A stretch of DNA of 64,000 bases from Macrosoma leucophasiata (Eukaryota; Arthropoda; Insecta; Lepidoptera; Hedylidae), in NCBI GenBank assembly GCA_036365455.1, contig JAWQUS010000026.1:16820001-16884000 (forward strand). The letters run 5' to 3'. Each line of letters opens with the position of its first letter. Position 1 is the first letter of the stretch. Made by a program: the position numbers and the translations under genes. This document shows positions 23,607 to 35,578 of this stretch, piece by piece. Below the pieces are notes generated by a model that saw only the letters and a list, made by a program, of their open reading frames with translations, was not told where the DNA came from and did not search any database.

Positions 23607-24714
23607 ATAAAGATATGGTATTTGTTTTTTTGTATGTTTGTTAAGAAGTGGCTCTAATAATAACTACAGGACTGATTTTAATGATTCTTTCAGCAATAGG
23701 AGACCACGGTATTATTAATTTTTTTATATCATTAAGTGAAAAAAAAGCATACTTATATGCCTACAGTTTACATTGATGGTCCTATCAACATCTATTAAGG
23801 CACAAGTGAGGCTCCATCTTCAATACTGCTCTTGTTTGTGGACGGGAGCTCACAAATACCAGCTTGGTACCACATGACTGCCTACAAAGACGCGCCGTTC
23901 GTTTCGTTAGCAATCCGGACTTAATGACGGGCTCGAACATCTGAGCTTGCGCAGAGACGTTGGGAGTCTGTGCGTGTTTTGTTGTCTCTACAATGGCGAG
24001 TGCTCTGTCGAACTGTTTGATATGGTGCTATCATCTCATTTCTTACATCGAACTACCCGCCGAAGATTGAAATCCCATCCTTACCGACTGGCCACTTGGT
24101 AATGCTCAACGACTTTCGCGTTCGTTTCTGCCAAGGACATTAACTTGTCGAACGAGGAACGAACTACCCTCTGAGGTGTTCCCCAGATGCTACAATATGG
24201 CGTTCTTCAAAAATGGTATCAAAAGAGTCCTTCAGGGCTGGCGGCGCGTTGCCAACTCCTCTGGTGTTGCAAATATTTATAGGCAACAGTGATCACGTTC
24301 TATCAGGTGACCCGTTTGCTATTTGAAAATATACATATTCGAATAATGCGAGTAATATTCTGAATTACTTCAGAACTGTGCGAATCCGGGGCGGGTGGCT
24401 AGTATTTTGTAATTTAGCAGCGAAACGGCCGAGGCTCTCGCGTGACTTGATACGCGCATGACTGTCGATTAGAGCTTTATTTGAATTTTGTTTTTATTGT
24501 TTACTGCGCTTTCATGTTGTTGAGATAAAGAACGGGTAGGCAACGGTTGTAATAAACGATAAATTAGAACCTACCGGTTGAGAATTACAAAATACACTTG
24601 AGAAGTTTTTAAATGATTTTGGGCCCTGTAATTTTCGGCACAGTGGCTTAATAACTGAGACCACAGTAGTGGCAATGCATTTACATTGAGATCTCTGGTT
24701 TTTAGGTAGATATT
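23607..24714. repeat. tandem duplication, unit 2 (1,108 bp)
   Basis: Unit 2 directly abuts unit 1 and repeats its order, but includes about 522 extra bases (roughly 23,867-24,388). The extra part is an old plus-strand non-LTR reverse transcriptase tail, with pieces recognisable in several frames up to MAFFKNGIKRVLQGW. It ends GGGCGGGTGGCTAGT, similar to Helitron-like ends elsewhere in the window. Confidence 0.95.
23790..24300 (+). pseudogene. degenerate non-LTR reverse transcriptase C-terminal fragment
   Basis: Conceptual translation in shifting frames gives the pattern typical of the end of insect non-LTR ORF2. It has an HLQYCSCLWTGAHKYQL segment, then VRFVSNPDL, and finally RCYNMAFFKNGIKRVLQGW. 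Stops and frameshifts show that it is dead. The corresponding part in unit 1 is mostly deleted. Confidence 0.75.
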
Positions 24715-25030
24715 TAAAGTACTTTATAGTATTCATTTACCATCAGTGATAAACTTTATGTTTGTTTGCTACATCATGATAAAAAAGCGGCCAAGTGTAA
24801 GTCTGAGTCACTCATTATTACCGTCGTAGCAAGTAGTATTTATCGAGAATTATATTTGTAGTTTTTGAAAATATTTCACATCTTAAAAACTGCTGTAAAT
24901 ATCATGCTAGCAAGCTTTAATTTTGGATAATATATTTAGTTTAGGCGGTATTTAAAGAGCCTATGTGAACAGCTCACCAAAACAATTTTGCAAACCAATC
25001 CAAGAGGCGAATCATCCGCTTCCAGACGCG

Positions 25031-26543
25031 ATGAAACTTGACTCAAGAATTTTGCATGACAAAATACTTACACAACAAATTTTTCACCCTGGCCTATTTC
25101 ATAGGCCGAGATCGCAGTCTGTTAGCGACTGCAGCCAAACCATAAATGATGAGACTATCTCTTCAAAAGAAACAAACTGTAATCAAAATCCACTACATAC
25201 AAAATGGACTGAAGTTGAAAACTGCAAGAGAAAAAGAAACAGTCCTGAAGCAGACCGAAGCCACAAACAATCTAAGATCAGTACATACTGGCTAAGCCAG
25301 CCTACGCCCACGTCAAACTCCTTCTCTGTGCTTGAAAATGAAGAGGACAAAGAGGAGCCTCAGATGTTTGTAACTTTATCAACAAAAATTGGAGGCGGTT
25401 TTGGAGTTTTTTCTACTGGTTGGGGACCAGTAGAAAAAACTCCAAAACCGCCTCCAATTTTTGTTGATAAAGTTACAAACATTAGGCCTTTAATTCACCT
25501 ACTTGATGAGACCGTACGAGACCTCTTTGAAATAAAAGTCCTACCCAAGGACCAAGTCAAAATCCAACCTAAAACAAGCGACGCCTACAGAACCATTGTT
25601 AAAGAACTGGATGATAAAAAGACAGAATACTTTACATATAAACACAAACAGGAAAGGAGCTTTAAAACTATACTGAAGAATATACATCCTTCAACTGATA
25701 TTGTGGATATTCGTGAAGCTCTGGCTAAACTAGGACACATTGCCATTAACATATGGAATATTAAACAAGCAACAACGAAAACTCCTCTGCACATGTTTGT
25801 AGTTGAACTCAAAGCAAACTTAAATAATAAAGAAGTTTATAATATAAAGAACCTTCTACACTGTCGTGTGAAGTTTGAAGCTCCGAGACCAAAACGCACA
25901 ATCCCTCAATGTGCTAATGGCCTATGGTCACACAAAATCCTATTGCCGCCGAAACCCAAGATGCATTAAATGTGCTGGTAATCATGCCTCCTCGGCCTGT
26001 TTGCGAAAGGAACGATCCGATGACGTTAAATGCGCTCTGTGCGATGGAAACCACCCTGCAAATTACAAAGGCTGTGCTATCTACAAGGAGTTGCAGAAAC
26101 AAAAACACCCTCCGCTTCGTAGCAGGATAATTAAATCAGACCACGTCATTACTGGTATCACTAGTGAACCTGCTAATCTAGTTCCACGTCAAACACAAAA
26201 CAAACTCTACGCCGAAGTCGCTAGTAACAGGGTGAAGCAAATAGAGGTACCGACTCCGCCTCCTAAACCACTAGACTCAAGTGAATCAAAATTAACACCT
26301 CCACCACAAGAAACTAATGTAATTAACACGCACCAGCAAAAAAGCGAGGATTCTTCAAAAACCACTAATGAATTCAAAGAACTAATGGACATGTTTAAAC
26401 AAATGATGCAACAGATGAATACAATGACAAACCTTCTATTAAATCTAATGACCGAATTGAGCTCGCAGTCAGTTCGATACGGGAGCAGCCAGGATTTTAT
26501 TCAAGCGGGAGGCAGGCGGCCCACCCTGCCCCCTCGCGACTGA
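25031..26543 (+). pseudogene. ORF1 (gag-like, PRE_C2HC plus zinc knuckles), frameshifted
   Basis: ORF1 encodes the RNA-binding protein of the element. The first ATG in frame is at 25,031. The frame is also open a little further upstream without an ATG. A PPPIFVDKVTNI motif and a PRE_C2HC-like region (about 25,470-25,900) are followed by zinc knuckles. After TGT at 25,910 the frame changes. GHTKSYC, CIKCAGNHASSAC and CALCDGNHPANYKGC are read one frame over, to the TGA at 26,541. The distance from the first knuckle Cys to its Gly-His is 16 nt instead of the usual 21, so about 5 nt and the second Cys are missing. A perfect inverted repeat lies at 25,364-25,482. A Gln/Met-rich C-terminal part looks coiled coil. 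Confidence 0.88.
25364..25482. repeat. perfect 57-bp inverted repeat inside ORF1
   Basis: Arms 25,364-25,420 and 25,426-25,482 are exact reverse complements over 57 bases with a 5-base loop (TGGGG). The right arm encodes the expected PPPIFVDKVTNI motif, so the left arm is the extra, inverted copy. The left arm keeps the ORF1 frame open (residues MFVTLSTKIGGGFGVFSTG). Confidence 0.98.
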
Positions 26544-29227
26544 GTCCATTTAAACCCATAATCCTCGCCTTGTGGAATGCAAATGGGCTGTCAAAACATA
26601 CTCAGGAAGTAACATCTTTTCTACAAGGACATAAAATTGACTTTATGCTTATATCCGAAACTCACTTCACTGCCAAAAGTCACTTTGAAGTGCCAAAGTA
26701 CAAAGTTTACTACACAAATCACCCAGATGGTGCAGCACATGCAGGATCGGCCTTACTGATAAGAAACAACATCAAACATTACATCCACAATCCATACTGC
26801 AGTGTTGAAATTCAGGCTACTATCATCACCATAGAAAGCTCTAATGGCCCACTACAGATCTGTGCACTCTATATTCCTCCCAAGCACAACTTAAAAACTG
26901 AACAATATACTTCATTCTTCAATCAACTTGGAAACAGATTCATTGCTGGAGGTGACTACAACGCCAAACATATTGACTGGGGCGCAAGAATTACTTCTAC
27001 CAAGGGTCGAGAGCTCATGAAAACTGTTCAGCATCTTAATCTTAGTGTCACATCCCCTGGAAAACCTACTTACTGGCCAACCGATCCAAAAAAGAAACCG
27101 GATCTGGTGGACTTTTTCGTCACCAAAGGGCTCCCAATCTCAGCCCTACATTGTCATTCTACTTACGATCTATCCTCAGATCATTCTCCTATTGTGGCAG
27201 TCCTACATAATAATATCGTGGAAGTCGCTAAACCATGCAAAATCCATTCAAAAAAAACTAATTGGCAACATTTTAGAGAAGTGATGGAAAATACACTGGA
27301 AAAACATATCCCTCTTAAATCGGATGAGGACATTACTTCAGCAGTAGAATCTTTTAATAAATGCGTTCAGTCAGCGGCCTGGAAAGCAACACCGCGCCAT
27401 AAAACTATAGAAAGCATTCCTATGTATCCACAAATCGCAATTGACCTGATCCAAAAAAAGCGACAAGCTAGAAAGCAATGGCAACTTACCCGTAATCGCA
27501 AAAATAAAAAAAGATTCAACAAACTTGTAAAGCGAGTCAAATGCATTCTCGAAAACTTAAAAAACAAAGATGTAGAAGAATATCTATCTACTGTGGATGC
27601 AACTGCTGCAACAGATTATTCTTTGTGGAAAATAACTAAATCCATCAAAAGACCTATTGTTTTCGAATCGCCACTACGCCGCGACAATGATACTTGGCCT
27701 AAGAGTGATGCTGACAAATCCCTATTGTTTGCTGAGCACTTGTCACGAGTGTTCACACCTAATCCTGCTTCTGGCTCAACTAAAGTAGAAAAAGTCATGG
27801 AAGCTCTCTCTGCGCCTCACCAGCTTGCGCCGCCAATCAAAAAGTTCACAATAAGAGAGGTTCATTCTACTATCAGAAATCTCAATCTGAACAAGGCTCC
27901 CGGCTATGACCTAATAACAACAAAGGTCATGAAAGAACTTCCTTACTCAGCGATTGCCCTGCTGACAGCGATCTATAATGCTATCTTGCTACGAGAATAC
28001 GTGCCTGCCCAATGGAAAGTGGCTGAAATTATTCTGATTCCTAAACCAGGAAAAAACCCTGAAAAAGTTTGTTCCTACCGCCCTATAAGCCTACTACCGG
28101 TTACATCAAAGATCATGGAAATTCTTATTCTAAAACGGCTGACACCGGTACTCGCCACATCTGAATTAATTCCGAGCCATCAGTTTGGCTTCCGAGAAGC
28201 CCATGGAACTATTGAACAAGTCCATCGCTTGGTTGAAAGGATAAATTACACGTATGAAAATAAAAAATATAGCTCAGCAGCATTTTTAGACATTTCGCAG
28301 GCATTTGACCGTGTGTGGCATGAAGGCCTTTTATATAAGATCTTGAAAACCCTACCTATTAACTTTTACCTCATCATAAAATCATATCTTCAACAACGCC
28401 GCTTCTATGTTAAACATGGAGAAGAAGTAACTAACTTGTTCGAAATTAAAGCTGGTGTTCCTCAGAGCAGTGTAATGGGCCCTGTCTTATATCTCATATA
28501 CACTTATGATTTACCAACCACAGAGGATGTCCTTATAGGAACATTTGCTGATGATACTGCTCTAATTGCAACCCACAAAAATCCAGTGACCGCATCATAT
28601 ATGTTACAGAAAAGCCTAGATGAAGTTTCAGATTGGCTAAAAGACTGGAGAATAAAAGCTAATGAGGATAAGTCTATACAAGTAACTTTCACTCTTAGAC
28701 ATGACACGTGCCCCACTGTCGCCCTTAACGGTATTACGATCCCTCAGTCCGAAGATGTGCGTTACTTAGGCATTTACTTGGACAGACGTCTTACGTGGAA
28801 GAAGCATCTATTCACAAAAAGGAAAGCCCTAAGTGTTCAACTTCGCAAACTCTACTGGCTCTTAGCACGAAAATCAAACCTCTCACTGAATAACAAACTT
28901 CTCTTATACAAAACTATCCTCAAACCGATATGGTCTTATGGAGCAGAATTATGGGGAACTGCAGCAAATTCTAACCTGGAAATCATAAAACGGTTCCAAT
29001 CAAAAGTTCTCCGCATGATAACTGACGCTCCATGGTTTGTTTCCAACTCTCAATTACACCGAGATCTGAAGATACCAACAGTGAAAGAGGAAATTCTTAA
29101 TAAATTAAAGTCGTACTCTCGTCGCTTGGAGAAACATCCCAACGAACATGCTTACAGATTAATGAAGCCCATTCGCGCCTTTAAACGCTTAAAAAGGAGA
29201 GGTCCCCAGGACCTTCTCCCATCCTAA
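26544..29227 (+). CDS. ORF2: AP endonuclease and reverse transcriptase
   Basis: This protein nicks target DNA and reverse-transcribes the element RNA. The endonuclease region shows LWNANGL, LISETHF, AGGDYNAKH and SSDHSPI. The reverse transcriptase shows SYRPISLLP, AAFLDISQAFDRVWH, GVPQSSVMGPVLYLIYT and the catalytic FADDTA, then RYLGIYLDRRLTW. Past WNANGL there are about 885 open codons to TAA at 29,225, close to the usual length for Jockey ORF2. There is no ATG before the first endonuclease motif. The frame is open back through the end of ORF1, so translation may restart after the ORF1 stop or use a non-AUG codon. All key residues I can check are present. Confidence 0.93.
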
Positions 29228-29402
29228 ATAAGATCTTCCTGAAGATTCTACTTTGTATATGGATGCGCCACTGGGCGTGTGCCATGCATGTCTGTACTGA
29301 AATGTCTAACCATCAGCTAAATGCCCAAATAAGGCAGATTGCAGAAATATAGGAGATAAAAAAAAAAAAAATAAAAAAAAAAAAAAAAAATTTGCACTAT
29401 TC

Positions 29403-29510
29403 GGAGAAAGGTGCATTATGAGAAAGGTACTTTTTGAGAAAGGTGCATTGGGAGAATGGTACGGTTTGCGCATGGGGTGCATTTTGCGAAAAGTACATTG
29501 TGCGACTGAA
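29403..29510 (+). repeat. degenerate GAGAAAGGTGCATT tandem repeats
   Basis: Units of about 20 bp vary around GAGAAAGGTGCATT / GCGAAAAGTACATT, right after the retrotransposon poly(A). Confidence 0.8.
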
Positions 29511-29849
29511 CCTCTGAAAAATCGACTTAAATTTGTTAATTTTAAGTTATTTACTTAAAATACATTAAACTCAGCTTTTAGGCAAAACCTGTCTGGAACC
29601 CATATTAATAATTCGTGAACCCAAAAGAGGTTTGCGTGCCACACTTTGATAAAGCCAGTACTAGAACTTTGTATTCATTTGAAACTTATCTTAATTTAAA
29701 CATTTTTCTTTGAAGGCCTTTACAGTCACGCTTATTTTATGTATTTGTAATATTTTTATGGCAACCGTGTACACAATGTTGCATGTTTGTTTGAATGATT
29801 TTTTTAGGTTTGTTACTCGACTGATAATATAATTTATGAGGCTATCTTA

Positions 29850-30039
29850 TCTTCTTAATATATATAAATCTCGTGTCACAATGTTTGTCCTCAATGGACT
29901 CCTAAACCACTTAACCGATTATAATAAAATTCGCACACCATGTGCAGTTCGATCCAACTTGAGAGATAGGATAGCTTACATTACGCTATGACTAATAGGA
30001 GCAGAGCAGCGCGGGCGAAGCCGGGGCGGGCCGCTAGTT
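29850..30039 (+). mobile_element. Helitron-like non-autonomous element
   Basis: AAATCTCGTGTCACAATGTT near the 5' side, CCACTTAACCGATTATAA inside, and a 3' end with a GC hairpin (GCGGGCGAAGCCGGGGCGGG) followed by CCGCTAGT. A CTAG end fits the Helitron CTRR rule. Classification is by memory of similar insect repeats. Confidence 0.5.
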
Positions 30040-31539
30040 GTTCTATAAAATACTTTTTCATAATCTTAGGCCTCAGAAAAATGTGTTGCAAGGAGATATC
30101 CACGGTCCTTATGGCCAGTATCTTTTGATGGATTTGTATGGCTTGGCTTATCTTTTATTACATAAAAAATATACATTTTATATTAATTAACTTATATTCC
30201 CCTTAAAACTATGTAAATGACTGTATAATATATTTCATACCTTATCTAATTAGGTAGATAAATAGCCACTGTAAAATTGTCTGTCCATATCCACCGCTTC
30301 CAAAGCAGCTGTTAGTTTGTAACGGTAGCCACTTTTAATAATGAGTAATGAGATACCAAGAGAGCAGGATAACGACTGACGGCCTAATAGATGAGAGTAC
30401 TCGCGAGTTATGCTTGCCTGATGCTTGCGCATTAAATAGACGGGTCCTCATTAACTTTTTGATTGATTTTATGCAACCAAACACACAGTAGTCGCTACCG
30501 AAGTATTAAAAATATTGATTTTCACCGATAAGTGCTTCGAAGTAATTAAAATTGTAATCGATAGTAGGAGTCTAATTAGAAAGTTATGTTCGATTAACGG
30601 ATATATTTAAGAGCGACGCCGACGTAACTTACTAGCGGTAATCTCATCAGACTTAAAAATGTAGGTACCTATATTTTTAGCACAGTTTTCAGTAGAATAG
30701 ATCCATATTTTTATGATTGTGAAAGCGCACTGTATTTCCCCAGGAAATGGTAATTATAAATGCTAATCCTCTATTAAGTGTTCACTGCTGTAGAATAAAG
30801 TTTGTTAATATTAACATAGATTTGTCAATTAAATCAATGCGAATATGTTTGTTCAGCGTTCAGCAGAATTCAGGCGACTAGAATTCATCTCCTACGGTTC
30901 TCTCTTCTTCTACGATGTGAACAATTAAAAAACAGTTTTTATATAAATCTGGAAACGCTATGTTCCTTTGAAGAGTAGTTCAGTTCAGTTTTCAACGTAC
31001 AGGGAACATGAAATAGAGATGGCACTTGATCATTTGATTATGCACAAAAACCGGTAGAGCGATTCTTCATTTTATCACATTTTTTGTAACCAATGAATTC
31101 AATAAATGGCGGATCATTTTGTAAATGGGGATTTTGCTGTCAAATTGGACCTTTTTTTCAGTGTTGACAGTAAAATAACATGTTCAATTTTTTTAAGACT
31201 GTGGTAAAAGCATGTTGTTATGTCATTCATGCATCGACGACACAACGCAGCTTCTTCATGCGATCATTTCATCAACATTTCATTTTGGACGTGCTTCGAA
31301 AGCAATTTGTCAGTGATAGTTATTATTATTAGTTTGTCTAATGTTAAATGCACCCGTGCGACTGTGCGACTTCAATAAGACGTTTCAGTATTCGGTATTG
31401 AGATATCTTTGCGTGTGGTATTGAAAAATATCGTTTTTCTGAATGTAACGTATTATACTAATGCGCATCTCAATAATTGATGCAATTACGTATGAGAATA
31501 TACCTATGTATATATGAAAAATATTTTTACTCCGGACCG
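30040..31539. other. no gene seen
   Basis: AT-rich unique sequence without a supported feature. Confidence 0.6.
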
Positions 31540-31930
31540 CCCGCAGTTGGACTCACGTAGTGTTTCTCAGCGTCAAATTTCAACCGCTCCCAAGTAAAAG
31601 AGCGAACAAGCTTTGGAATTTATTATACAATATGTCTATCTGTAGAATGAAACTACAACTCAACTTTACACAAAACCGCATCGAACCTGCAGCAGTCACG
31701 CGACGTAAAACCCACAAAGTAGGCTTGTTTCATTTCAATCATACCACCAGACCGTCATGGAGCGACAGGAGGTCTTTAGCGAGACGAGGCGAGCGGCCAC
31801 CCGCGCGCGCCTTGAGGCTAGCACGCGCTCTCGCAAAATCGTTCCTACCGACTCGAGAAAATTGCCCTTTTCGAACAACGGTACCTGCTAAGAAAGTATG
31901 CGTGCCTAGTAGTTTAACGGCTTTAGATTT
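31540..31930. other. GC-rich, partly open region of unknown function
   Basis: A region with a short GC-rich core (GCGAGCGGCCACCCGCGCGC) and overlapping open frames on both strands, the longest about 126 codons on plus. Arg/Ala-rich translations are typical of GC-rich non-coding DNA. It could also be a promoter or an old element. Confidence 0.3.
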
Positions 31931-32463
31931 GATTGATTGAGAATATGATAATCTAACGGGATCTTTGAGCGGACGGTATATTATATCCACTGTATTTTAT
32001 TTTTCACACCTGAAATAAAACCTCAGTAACGATTCAGATTTATTATGGCGTATTAACCGATTCAAGGCCTAGTCCGCCCATTGTTTATAGAATGTATTTA
32101 ACGCATTTTAACTTAGTAATATTGCAAATGACGTAGAAACTTCTACGTAAATATCTGACAAAAATGTCAAAATCATTTAGAAACGGAACCGGCTGTTTTG
32201 ATTTCCCGGTTTCTTATCTAGCATACAGGGTTAATTGAAATTAGAGCATCACCTCTTGCAGGCAGCATCTCTATATCAAATACAACAACATTTTGCTCTA
32301 CAACTTTTTACAAATTATGTTAATAATAAAAAAAATATATTTCAACGCAGCGTCACCTTACAACACCGCTCAGTGCTGCACATTTTGCCTAGGCAAAGAA
32401 GGTGCGTGACATCCACCTACGCTTAGAGTAAATGCCAGTTCAGAGGCAAAACAAAAATGTTGT

Positions 32464-32824
32464 ATAATAATGGCAACCCATTATAAGTCCCTCTGCAGGG
32501 CACGAGTCTCTCCCCTTTTTGGAGGGGAGGCCTGGAGCTTACTCCACCACGTTACTCCAATGCGGATTGATGGAGGTGGGTGGGTAAGTGGCCAACCCGC
32601 TGTCGGATGTTTTCAAACCGCCCATAAGGCCTCCGACAGGGTTTAACGACTACTATCTATCAATAGCAACCGGGACCGACGGCTTAGCGTGCCTTCCGAA
32701 GCACGGAAACGCGCATTTAATTTGCCACTAACGGTCACCCATCACACTACACGACCGCGCCCGTGGTGCTTAACCGAGTAGATCGGTTATGATCTACACC
32801 AGCCGCCGGGCCATGCGCGCTTCA
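32464..32824 (-). mobile_element. (TTA)n-tailed repeat, full copy
   Basis: About 350 bp, minus strand. It has the head ATGGCCCGGCGGCTGGTG, the GGAAGGCACGCTAAGCCGTC core and the retroelement-like end GCCCTGCAGAGGGAC, then a short TTA-type tail. Motifs of this kind are common in lepidopteran genomes; I do not give it a family name. Confidence 0.85.
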
Positions 32825-32869
32825 AAATGTTGTATGGTAAAACGTAAATTCTACAAGTCGTAGAACAGT

Positions 32870-33085
32870 GACGACCCAGTTAGTCCAGCGGTGTGAGATG
32901 AATGTTTGATTCGAAGGGTCGCGGGTTCGATCCCCGCACCGGGACAAATATTTGTATGGCTTACAAATATTTGTTTCGGGTCTGGGTGTTTGTGTCTGTG
33001 TTGTATGTGTACAACGGCACCCACGACACAGGTTTATACCTACTGTGGGGCTGTGAGTGTAAGCGTATTTTATTTTTTTATTTTT
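32870..33085 (+). mobile_element. tRNA-derived SINE (ACCCGGTT-type), full copy
   Basis: The best copy of the family. The tRNA-like head has GGGTTCGATCCC as B box, then an AAATATTTGT repeat pair, the GTACAACGGCACCCAC body and an AT-rich tail. Confidence 0.9.
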
Positions 33086-33483
33086 ATAATGAAACTAAAT
33101 GTTGTTGGGATTGGGATTGAGGCTAACTGCAAGAGGTGATGCGCTTATTTCAGCTATATATTATATCAACCTCGTTGGTTTATATTATATAAAACAACCA
33201 TATACCGCTATCAACACACTATCGAAAACGCATTGGAATGCAATCATACTGTTTCCCATATCACCGATCTATTTTCCAGGAACATTTAGCATTTAATTTG
33301 TTCTGGAAATTTTCCACTCACGTACACCGATGACTTTATTTTGATATTGCACGCCTGTGTTTTATCGGCCATTGTCTTTACGTGTTACACCGTTGGCGCC
33401 TATTCATTATAACTATTGCATTAACATTAGTACGTTGTCTGTTGCTTAGTGATGAAGTGGGACAGAACGCGATATAAAGATAT

Positions 33484-33674
33484 TAATCTATTATATAAAA
33501 ATAAGTCGAGTTTTCCTTCCTGACGCTATAACTTCAGAACGCACGAACCGATTTCCACGGTTTTGCATTCGTTGGAAAGGTCTCAGGATCCGTGAGGTTT
33601 ATAGCAAAGAAAATTCAGGAAAAATATTTATAAAACGACATCCACGCGGGCGAAGCCGCGGGCAACAGCTAGTT
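33484..33674 (+). mobile_element. Helitron-like non-autonomous element
   Basis: CAGAACGCACGAACCGATTT in the body and the 3' end CGCGGGCGAAGCCGCGGGCA then ACAGCTAGT, with a clear hairpin before CTAG. Confidence 0.55.
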
Positions 33675-33875
33675 TCGTATAAAAAGGAAGAAATGCAACT
33701 GTGTATTTTAGAGTTCCTGAAATGATTTTGTGAGGAACCTTTTGTATTATTTTACAAACTGAAAGGAAGAAATTTACAAATTATCCTTAATCTGTACTGT
33801 TATATACTCAATCAAATAAGTAATAAATGTAATAATATAGGTAGAGGGCAATATTTAAATTTTTTTATTACGTTT

Positions 33876-34083
33876 ACACTCACGCTCACACTCACAGCTC
33901 CACATCACGTATTATATAAACCTGTGTGGTAGATGCCGTTACACATACAACACATACACAAACACCCAGACCCGAAACAAATATATGTAGGCCATACAAA
34001 TATTTGTTCCGGTGCTGGGATCAAACCCGCGACTCTTCGAATCAAACGGTGATTTCGCACCGTTGGACTAACCGGGTCGTCGA
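33876..34083 (-). mobile_element. tRNA-derived SINE (ACCCGGTT-type)
   Basis: Full-length minus-strand copy; the head ends at CCGGGTCGTC on the plus strand. Confidence 0.88.
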
Positions 34084-34089
34084 TTCGGG

Positions 34090-35575
34090 TTATTACCTTT
34101 TCATATTACATATTGGCTATATTTATAATCGTTCATATTATTAACTGTATTATGAAATATTTGTATAACGAAACATGAAAAAGATTAAGCTCTGCCCTTG
34201 TATTAGCAAATTTTATTGTAACAAATAAGTTATAATATAATTCGTTTCAATTTTTATTATTTATTTAAAACATACTGACTGTTATCATTATCTTAAGACT
34301 GCACTGTACTGTTTATTATCAACCAGGATAATTAATAACTTAGAACATTCTATAACTCACTTTCGCGAACATAAAATATTTCGCACATAATGTGAGTGCA
34401 TGCAACATTACAAGTGGATCACAGGAGCGTTTAATTTCCCTAGACAACGTAGTATCTCGGCCGTGCCACGATCCATCATACGTGTGTGGTGCATTTGCAA
34501 ACGTCTCATTTCGCTTGCGTGCCGCGGAACTGTGCACCGGTGCGAACGAATGCGAAATAAGTTATTGTTGACCTTAGTTTCTGTACGCACGCGCTTAAAA
34601 CACAATAGTTCGATTTAGTTTCACATAGATGCTATTTTGTTCCATGATTTTGGAAAAAGAGACGAGTAGTAGAATAAGAAAGTAGTACAGGCGAAAACAT
34701 CGAAAATAATTATGAGATAAAATAAAAATTATTTCATCAGATAGTTTTATAAATCTACATCATCCAAGTAAAAGTCAGTTAAAGGTAGGTAGTATGTAAC
34801 TTTCCATGATAAACTATCTAGGTGACAGTTCATATCCGAAAATATAGCGAATCCAAAAGGTCTCTACAGTTTACACAGACAGTAGTAGGGCTTCAAATAA
34901 AACTTCAATACACATGTAATGGTAAAACAAGATGGAAACGGAAAAAAACTTTTTGAAATAAATGAAGTAACAAGAGTTAATAGTAAGTCCCTCTTAAAGA
35001 TATATTTAGAAATAGATCTTGGCCTTATTTAGAAAATATAAACACCACATTATATTGCAAGCATTCAACGTGCGTACTTTTTTTAACAGAGTTCAAATGA
35101 CGAGAAGGTTCTCAATTCGGCCGGTATATATATTTAAATATTTTTTATGTATGTACGCGAATTTCGCTGAGATTTCTGGACCGATTTACGTAATTCTTGT
35201 GTTGTTTGATGCGGCATAGTTTCGAATTGGTCAGATAGGCCCGTTAGTTTTTATTTTAAGAGCATTTTTTTACTTACTTTCACCTCAGACTAAAGGAATA
35301 AGAATAGACGGCGAGTTGTCATACAGTGCGTTGAATCCACTGACGTCTTAGATAGTGCATGACAACAAGATGACAACAAGTGACAATGACACATTTACTC
35401 ATCGACGACACAACACAGCTTATTTACTCCTTCGTGGATAAAATTTTTTCATTGATTTCATAGAGTGGTGAATAATTTTGTATCGACATACCTAAACAAT
35501 TTAAATTCAGATTTTACAAAATTTAACAGATGTGAACATTAATCCAATTGACAATGCACCAATAAACTAAAAAGT
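34090..35575. other. no gene seen
   Basis: Overlapping open frames on both strands at 34,340-34,618 in a moderately GC-rich patch; no family recognised. Confidence 0.55.
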
Positions 35576-35578
35576 ATT

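Larger units (their letters stand above)
24800..29390 (+). mobile_element. Jockey-type non-LTR retrotransposon, near full length
   Basis: The element carries a gag-like ORF1, an ORF2 with endonuclease and reverse transcriptase, a 3' UTR of about 130 bp and a poly(A) tract at 29,358-29,390 that marks the 3' end. There is no RNase H domain after the reverse transcriptase, as in the Jockey clade. The 5' end is uncertain. ORF1 is preceded by about 150 bp that could be 5' UTR, and the sequence around 24,800 may be the border. No target-site duplication could be fixed. The short branch implied by an open ORF2 suggests a fairly recent insertion. ORF1 is broken, so this copy probably cannot move by itself. 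Confidence 0.93.

Noticed and set aside
24965..25030. ORF1 start at 24,965
   Set aside because: The first codon there is GTG; the first ATG in this frame is at 25,031.
27045..28716. Several short frames inside ORF2 of the retrotransposon
   Set aside because: They overlap the recognised reverse transcriptase frame and have no motifs.
32902..33139. Two overlapping open frames
   Set aside because: They fall within a tRNA-derived SINE copy.
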